From Symbiodinium kawagutii (Eukaryota > Sar > Dinophyceae > Suessiales > Symbiodiniaceae): a DNA stretch of 64,000 bases. The position numbers and the translations under genes are program-made. Positions 59,266 through 64,000 of the stretch are shown one piece after another. Location of the stretch: positions 191,074 to 255,073 of the forward strand of contig VSDK01014135.1 of assembly GCA_009767595.1 (NCBI GenBank). Direction: 5' to 3'. Position 1 is the first letter of the stretch. Each line of letters starts with the position of its first letter. The notes under the pieces were generated by a model. It ran no database searches. It had not been told where the DNA came from and saw only the letters and a program-made list of their open reading frames with translations.

Positions 59266-59496
59266 TTACATCAACTTACGGGATATGTTGATACAGCTGG
59301 TGGGAAGTACCCCCAATCCACCGGCTTTCACATTTTTAATACAATAAACTCTCCATTTTTGAAAACCCTCCAGTTGCAAGTCCATTTTGTTTCCACAAAG
59401 CTGTGCGTCTGCAACCCGCCGCTTTTCGGCAGCCTTGCAAAATGCTGCAGCAGGCTGCTTTGGCCGCCGCAGGTACGTTAGCTCGGATAGTCCCAA
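59266..59496 (-). CDS. putative exon, basic helical protein
   Basis: The minus strand encodes LTYLRRPKQPAAAFCKAAEK, then RRVADAQLCGNKMDLQLEGF and QKWRVYCIKNVKAG to a stop at 59266; a donor AAAGCCG|GTGGAT lies at about 59309. On the plus strand a consensus donor GCCGCAG|GTACGT at about 59473 ends a frame reading MLQQAALAAA after an in-frame ATG, so a plus-strand first exon is an alternative. Strand is unresolved. Confidence 0.4.
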   Translation of the reverse strand: MGLSELTYLRRPKQPAAAFCKAAEKRRVADAQLCGNKMDLQLEGFQKWRVYCIKNVKAGGLGVLPTSCINISRKLM

Positions 59497-59840
59497 GGAG
59501 GTGTTGAATGTTAACCGTCATGGATTGTGCAACTATGCAAGTGAATGGGATTGTTCTTACCAAAACAGCATTGACTATGTATCAACCAACAGTGACACCA
59601 GTGAACAGACTAGTGTCTTGCCAAATTTATTCATCAACAACATGAAACGAACAACAATGCTCGAATAAACTTCCAAAAACATAGAACTGTATGTAAACGG
59701 AGTGCCCCCGAAAGCGGTTTTCCATGAAAAAACGTGAATATGTTAGGATCATTCGGGACTACCATTTATGAATGATTTTGGTCGGTGTGAACCAACAATG
59801 AACAAATTTGCAACACTTGGACTTTTGAACGGCCCACCGA

Positions 59841-60053
59841 ATGCGATTCCATTACATTAGTGAATTTCATAACCCATCGCCGCATTGTTGCAATTGTGCT
59901 GAACAATGTCTTGTCAAAAATCATGGAACACAACCAGGTGGTTGCAAATCATGTGGAAAGTTAAAACATGCGTTGCTGGTGGATGGGCATCCACGTCATT
60001 GTTTCTTTGTTGACCAAGGTTCGGGAACATCCGATTTGAATGCGCATGCCTGA
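59841..60053 (+). CDS. putative cysteine-rich ORF, first part
   Basis: The plus strand encodes 70 residues including SPHCCNCAEQCLVKNHGTQP, then GGCKSCGKLKHALLVDGHPR before a TGA at 60051. CxxC pairs (CCNC, CKSC) suggest metal binding (inference). The frame overlaps the next ORF (60047-60187) by the sequence GCGCATGCC, so one base change could fuse them. The minus strand is also open for 70 codons but has no such pattern. No family is recognised. Confidence 0.45.
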   Translation: MRFHYISEFHNPSPHCCNCAEQCLVKNHGTQPGGCKSCGKLKHALLVDGHPRHCFFVDQGSGTSDLNAHA

Positions 60054-60187
60054 CGCGTGCCAGCTTCCAATAATTTTCATGGAAGATGTCGAGATCTGCG
60101 AGTTGGGTGTTGCCTGCAACGGGCAAACCAAATCTGGAAATGATTGCCCGGATTGCAAAGGAGAATCAGTGACATGGCTAGCGTAAA
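60047..60187 (+). CDS. putative cysteine-rich ORF, second part
   Basis: From ATG at about 60047 the plus strand encodes MPDACQLPIIFMEDVEICEL, then GVACNGQTKSGNDCPDCKGE and SVTWLA before TAA. It has a CxxC pair (CPDC) and several further Cys. It is probably the continuation of 59841-60053 across a frameshift. Shorter than 60 codons, it is easily missed. Confidence 0.45.
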
Positions 60188-60189
60188 AA

Positions 60190-60497
60190 AACACGTATCA
60201 TGGCAGACGCCGTTGCAAATGAAAACCCACAATATGTATCTAGTGAACCATGGTTCGTATCAACGCGGTCCGCAAAACGCTGAAAGTTTGAAGACCCGAT
60301 CAAAACATGTGGAGTGAACATCCTGAACATTCTCTAGATCCTGTCCTGCTGCTTGGCCAGCAAAATGGCCAAACTACCTGGAGGTAAGAACAGCACCATG
60401 TTGACAAGCAAGTGCGTTACACGTTTTTAATCAATCAGCTGGCAAATAATTTTTCACTTCCCACGGGAAAGGTGCAAATAAAAACGGGTTTAAACAC
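60190..60497. other. gene-free stretch
   Basis: Mixed composition; CATCCTGAACATTCTC-type sequence with no supported frame. Confidence 0.3.
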
Positions 60498-60902
60498 GTG
60501 GATGAACTCAGCATGCGCACATTGACCTTGAGGGTGCAGAACCCAACGTCTAAGAATAATGAGGCGCCACTGGCTGCACATCTACTGCCAAATCGGCAAA
60601 TGGCCCCAGATCTGAGCGGCAAAAGCATTGAGTTGAATGCATGCACGCATCCAACTATGCATTGGTGCAATGTATTCATGCGTTGCCGTATGTCCCTGAA
60701 CAATGTTTGCGAACCAACACTTGGAACTGGCGATCTTTTCACCGACGTCTTGCGCATGGTTTATTCGATGATCATTCTAGCTCCCCCGTCAAATCGTTTA
60801 GTCACAAAAAAAACTGGCGTTGACGCGTGCTCGCATTCTGGCTGCGCGCTTAAGCTTTGTAAGGCCCTCAGCCCTGCAGCCTCCCGAACGAAAACCATTT
60901 AA
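60498..60902 (+). CDS. weak plus-strand coding candidate
   Basis: An ATG-initiated frame of 134 codons (MDELSMRTLTLRVQNPTSKN ... MVYSMIILAPPSNRLVTKKT) spans the region. A second plus frame (ALVQCIHALPYVPEQCLRTN) and a minus frame of 108 codons compete. No splice sites were found. The sequence resembles the preceding ORFs in base composition. Confidence 0.25.
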   Translation: MDELSMRTLTLRVQNPTSKNNEAPLAAHLLPNRQMAPDLSGKSIELNACTHPTMHWCNVFMRCRMSLNNVCEPTLGTGDLFTDVLRMVYSMIILAPPSNRLVTKKTGVDACSHSGCALKLCKALSPAASRTKTI

Positions 60903-61320
60903 CGCCTGAAGCACCCAATGCCAAAACCCCCAAAAGCCGCGAGGGCGGGCTTTTCGCTGTGTTGGCAACCCGCCAATGGCGCTCATGCTTCACCCCTGTC
61001 GTAGCCACTTCCGTTGCCCGCAATGCGTTGTGGCTAGTTGGTCAAGTCTAGGCGGCAACGGGGCGGTAAACCGCCTAAAATTTCGGGCACCTTTATTTTT
61101 CCAGGATGGTACAGTGTGCTTGAGAGGGCTGGGGCTTAGCTTTGGGGTTTTGACAATTATGTGGACTTAGCAAAAAGTAACTAAGCATATCCTGTGATGT
61201 TGTTAAAGCTCAGCTAATATAGCGGTATCCACCACCTGCAAAAGTGATGTTATCTTAGCAAGCTTAGCTAATAATTAGCTAATTGTGTTGAGGGTTCGTC
61301 TAAGAGGGGCTAAAGCTTAG
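60903..61320. other. GC-rich patch then AGCTAA-rich sequence
   Basis: The patch at 60930-61080 (GCCGCGAGGGCGGGCTTTTC) is open on both strands. 61200-61325 is rich in TTAGCTAA/CTTAGC words (for example 61257-61285), perhaps a repeat. No gene is called. Confidence 0.35.
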
Positions 61321-61499
61321 ATAGGCTTGGCGCAATTAGAGACCTTAGCCAAATTTAGGCTTCTTCACGTTTTTCAATTATTTTACAATATTCATTTCTA
61401 TTTTTCACATCTGTTTTTGGGGCTTTGGGAGCCAAAATGTATGCAACAATTGTGGCAATCCAAGGTCAAGAAAAAATGTGCGCATAGAAACTGCTGCTT

Positions 61500-61560
61500 T
61501 GTTCATAGCATTCAATGCTTTGTTGATAGCACCAAATGTTTGCTCATAGCATTCAATGGT
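61500..61560 (+). repeat. short direct repeats CATAGCATTCAATG
   Basis: TTCATAGCATTCAATGCTTT, TTGATAGCACCAAATGTTTG and CTCATAGCATTCAATGGTTT follow each other at about 25-bp spacing. Confidence 0.6.
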
Positions 61561-61795
61561 TTCCTCACAGCAGCCACTCTTCAGGGAGCACCTTTGCCAA
61601 GCTTGCAAGCTGCCTAAAATAACCATACACATGGATGACTTCCAGGCAATGTGTGTGCCCAAAGTCAAACTGACCACAAATGGCAAGAACAAGGTGTAAA
61701 AGCAAACCAAGACAAGGGACAAAACATGAGCACACAGACCAAACTATGGCAATAGAACTACAAGACATAAGGCTATTCCACAGAAAGAACCAACA

Positions 61796-62029
61796 GTGCC
61801 AGAAAGACAGGAGCCCCCTAGAAAGCTCAGCGTAGCAGCCACTGCAAATGGACCAAGCCAAGCCATGGAGCCTGCAGTCCACCAGGAAATGACGAAGTTG
61901 AGGCGCCAAATGGCAAAAGATCCAAGAAGTGCTGGCGAAGCACAGCCTCTGTTACAAAGTGGTCACCCAGACAGCACACTTGTTGGTCCACCCAAACAAC
62001 AGAGGTGGGTCCATGCTTTCGTGGCATGA
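61796..62029 (+). CDS. possible plus-strand ORF upstream of the Met-Lys-Ala ORF
   Basis: The plus strand encodes 77 residues, ANGPSQAMEPAVHQEMTKLR, then RQMAKDPRSAGEAQPLLQSG, to a TGA. It is hydrophilic and could precede 62108-62440 on the same transcript. Opposing minus ORFs of 107-114 codons are Leu/Phe/Cys-rich and less likely. Confidence 0.35.
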   Translation: MPERQEPPRKLSVAATANGPSQAMEPAVHQEMTKLRRQMAKDPRSAGEAQPLLQSGHPDSTLVGPPKQQRWVHAFVA

Positions 62030-62107
62030 TTCCAACCAAACACTGGTCCACAGAGTGACAGGCCAGGGGCGATACCTCAGCCTTGGCAGCAGAGCAGTCC
62101 AAGCCTG

Positions 62108-62440
62108 TTGCAAAACAGACTAGGAGGAATTGGCCTCCAGATATGTGCACCCATGGTCATCCAATCTGAAGCGGAGGGTGCTTTGCCATTGCTACCAGTG
62201 CGGGCGCAACAGGCTTTGAATTCTGCCCACAATGCTGTGAAGGTGGTCCACAAGATGAAAGCTATGAAAGCCATGAAGGCCATTCACACCATGAAGACAA
62301 TGAAGGTGGTCCAGAAGAAGACGGCCATGAAAGCCACGGCCATGAAGAGGTACATGAAGGTCAAAGGGCCAGTGGCATCCAACAAGCCACTGAGCCATCT
62401 GGCTGTCCATTCTCCAACAGCCGTCAGCAGCTTAGCATGA
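62108..62440 (+). CDS. Met-Lys-Ala repeat protein, dinoflagellate type
   Basis: A 110-residue plus-strand frame contains VHKMKAMKAMKAIHTMKTMK followed by further AMKATAMKRYMKVK units and a Ser/Ala-rich end. Reiterated MKAMK units occur in predicted proteins of Symbiodinium-like dinoflagellates (from memory, not checked). The repeat region is strongly basic and likely helical. Start and full length are uncertain; the first Met may not be the true start. The function is unknown. Confidence 0.5.
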   Translation: MQNRLGGIGLQICAPMVIQSEAEGALPLLPVRAQQALNSAHNAVKVVHKMKAMKAMKAIHTMKTMKVVQKKTAMKATAMKRYMKVKGPVASNKPLSHLAVHSPTAVSSLA

Positions 62441-62449
62441 CCACATCAC

Positions 62450-63140
62450 CAACAACAGCAAGGTGCTCACCCTGTCGTGGTGGCCATGCCAGCAGCCACC
62501 CGTCACGAATCACTTTGAATGATCGGCTAGCATTTCTTGGCGCTCCGCAAGGAGCTACCCATCATCGACCAGCCGATTCACCACAACCAGCTGATCAACC
62601 TCCATGAACTAGCTTCGCTTTGATAGTTATTAATGAAGCTAGTTAATGATCAATATCAACAGTTAATATCAATAATCAATTGATTATGAACCTTATCCTG
62701 ATCATTGACTATCATTAATCATCTAATTCACCACCATCCAGGGTTGGCATTGCAAACTAAATAGTGTCAAAACCTCTTGTGCACTCAGCTACCAATCTTT
62801 AGAACACCACCAATTGACCAGGATGGGGAATGCTAAGAACACCACCACTGCTCAAAACAATTGATGAAGCGTCCATACCCACCATTCATCGGTGAGCACA
62901 TGTTCTCAAAAGCCCACGCGATTTACGAAGTATGACATGAACAAATAAAACAATACACGCAATATATGCTCACAAAATGTTCACCACTGGGCCCTACAAA
63001 TTGGCAGTGCTGAAAACTTCTGTGCATTGGCGATCCCTGGAAACAGAACTGTTCATTACTGCCTCAATTATGGCTACGCTCAAACTAGCAGCTTGACCCT
63101 CCCAGGTGGGGGTTGAAGAATTGTTTTACGACATGATTTC
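62450..63140. other. gene-free stretch
   Basis: AT-rich, with AATATCAATAATCAATTG words near 62655-62690. No frame or complete element. Confidence 0.4.
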
Positions 63141-63146
63141 TTAGAC

Positions 63147-63261
63147 CTTGGTGGCTGTTAGATCCCTTGCGAAAAGTCGAACTTGTGGAGGCTATATGGT
63201 AAATCAATCATATCCCAAAAAGCCGAACAAAAGCTGAAGTAGCTATAATCCACCCAAAGAC
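63147..63261. mobile_element. family E element, near-complete
   Basis: CTTGGTGGCTGTTAGATCCC at the left and AGCTATAATCCACCCAAAG at the right, with TATATGGTAAATCAATCATA inside. Confidence 0.7.
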
Positions 63262-63736
63262 CCTTTCGGGTGGATCAATGTTTGTTTCCTATAGTACTTG
63301 ATGCTGAAGTGATTCTCGTGGTTGGAGGTCATGGGGGGCGATCAGCATGCAAGCTGTGAAGGATAACCACTCGTGTTGGGCAAATCAACTTCTCTGGGTC
63401 AAGGGTCACTGTTCGTCTCAGGGGAACCATGGCACAGCATAACTCCAGAAACTATAAAACTTTCAAAACAGAAAACCCTTTTAAAGATTGGTTAGTTCAG
63501 TACTAAGAATGGTTGATCGTGGATGATTGAGGGGGGTCCTCCATTTTGCGAAACACCTTTGTGTGTCTTCCAATTCTCATGTTCCTACCGTTATGCGTTG
63601 TCATGAATTTTTGAGGGCCGTGGGTCAGTTCGACCTTCGGATGGGCTCACTACTTCTTTTGGGAATATCAGTAGCCACAGCCAGTGGTTTCTCACAATCG
63701 GGGAAGCTGAGAATGGATGGTTTTTATTGCTTTCAA
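63262..63736. other. stretch with a weak plus-strand frame
   Basis: The plus strand encodes CHEFLRAVGQFDLRMGSLLL and LGISVATA near 63600-63685. A family A fragment lies at about 63515-63556. No splice pair was found. Confidence 0.3.
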
Positions 63737-63840
63737 TGGTGGTTTCTCAAGCCATGGGGGACCCCAAAATGGTTGGTTTAAAAAAAAAATAATGATCAAT
63801 ATCGGATGACTTGGAGGTAGCCCAATTTTGAGAAACCACC
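63737..63840. mobile_element. family A element, near-complete
   Basis: TGGTGGTTTCTCAAGCCATG at the left pairs with CCCAATTTTGAGAAACCACC at the right; the interior has a run of ten A. Confidence 0.75.
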
Positions 63841-64000
63841 AAAATGCATGATATTGGATGATATTGGACCCCATGTTAAGAAACAGCCCAAAGACTACTA
63901 CGCTTGGAGACCCGGCTTGCCGCAGAAAACCACATGCTTCACAAAGATCGTTATCACGTGTCATTGCTGATGAGTAGCCGCGGAAGTGGAGACCAAACCG

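Noticed and set aside
1..64000. Relic of the dinoflagellate spliced leader (CCGTAGCCATTTTGGCTCAAG type)
   Set aside because: I looked for it on both strands by eye and saw only short partial matches such as CATAGCCATTTGCCAT near 228.
1..64000. Autonomous transposase or reverse transcriptase for the element families
   Set aside because: No frame showed recognisable DDE or YxDD motifs; all element copies seen are too short to code.

Overview
The window looks like nuclear DNA of a dinoflagellate, most likely Symbiodiniaceae or a relative. No bacterial gene organisation is visible: there are no long ORFs, operons, ribosome binding sites, rRNA or tRNA. Instead there are many short islands (60-290 nt), often GC-rich with G/C-ending codons, that are open in one frame and bounded by AG acceptors and GT (sometimes GC) donors. 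They sit in AT-rich DNA packed with short inverted-repeat elements and microsatellites. A small ORF with reiterated Met-Lys-Ala units near the right end is a type I recall from Symbiodinium-like predicted proteins. The organism call is an inference. No known protein family could be named with confidence.

Left two thirds (about 0.7-43.6 kb): nearly all convincing exons read on the minus strand. Examples are at 43.1-43.6, 42.8, 41.7, 39.9, 38.7-39.2, 36.4-37.0, 35.1, 33.9, 32.0, 30.7, 24.9, 22.3, 21.6, 15.3-15.6, 13.8, 12.1, 11.1, 10.6, 5.7, 5.3, 3.5-3.7 and 2.8 kb. They belong to one very long gene or several genes in a row. In-frame stops at 33891, 21496, 3505 and 2756 are candidate 3' ends. 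Two short introns (72 nt at 36822-36893 and 105 nt at 15352-15456) join flanking exons in phase. Plus-strand candidates at 26.9-27.2, 30.3 and 42.2 kb interrupt this pattern.

Right third (about 46-60 kb): plus-strand exons at 47.6-47.95, 50.3-50.76, 52.9 and 55.0 kb alternate with minus-strand exons at 48.8, 51.8-52.5, 55.5, 56.8-57.5, 58.2-58.5 and 59.3-59.5 kb. A plus-strand cysteine-rich ORF pair lies at 59.8-60.2 kb and the Met-Lys-Ala ORF at 62.1-62.4 kb.

Non-coding DNA: at least seven families of 90-125 bp elements with terminal inverted repeats (called A to G here), plus one GC-rich interspersed repeat (H), fill the introns. Several element ends coincide with predicted splice sites. 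The 101-nt intron at 47762-47862 is almost entirely one family C copy, and two further family C copies interrupt an otherwise continuous frame at 50.3-50.76 kb. This suggests that these elements behave as introners, mobile elements that become introns. Other repeats are a 0.95 kb (ATGTCTGT)n microsatellite at 1.37-2.32 kb, a 1.6 kb ACCATCAT-rich satellite at 44.85-46.5 kb containing an 11-bp array, a 2-kb-spaced inverted duplication (46.7 and 48.7 kb), several short microsatellites and two runs of N.

All exon calls come from reading frames and splice signals by eye. Both strands are often open in GC-rich islands, so strand is uncertain where stated.
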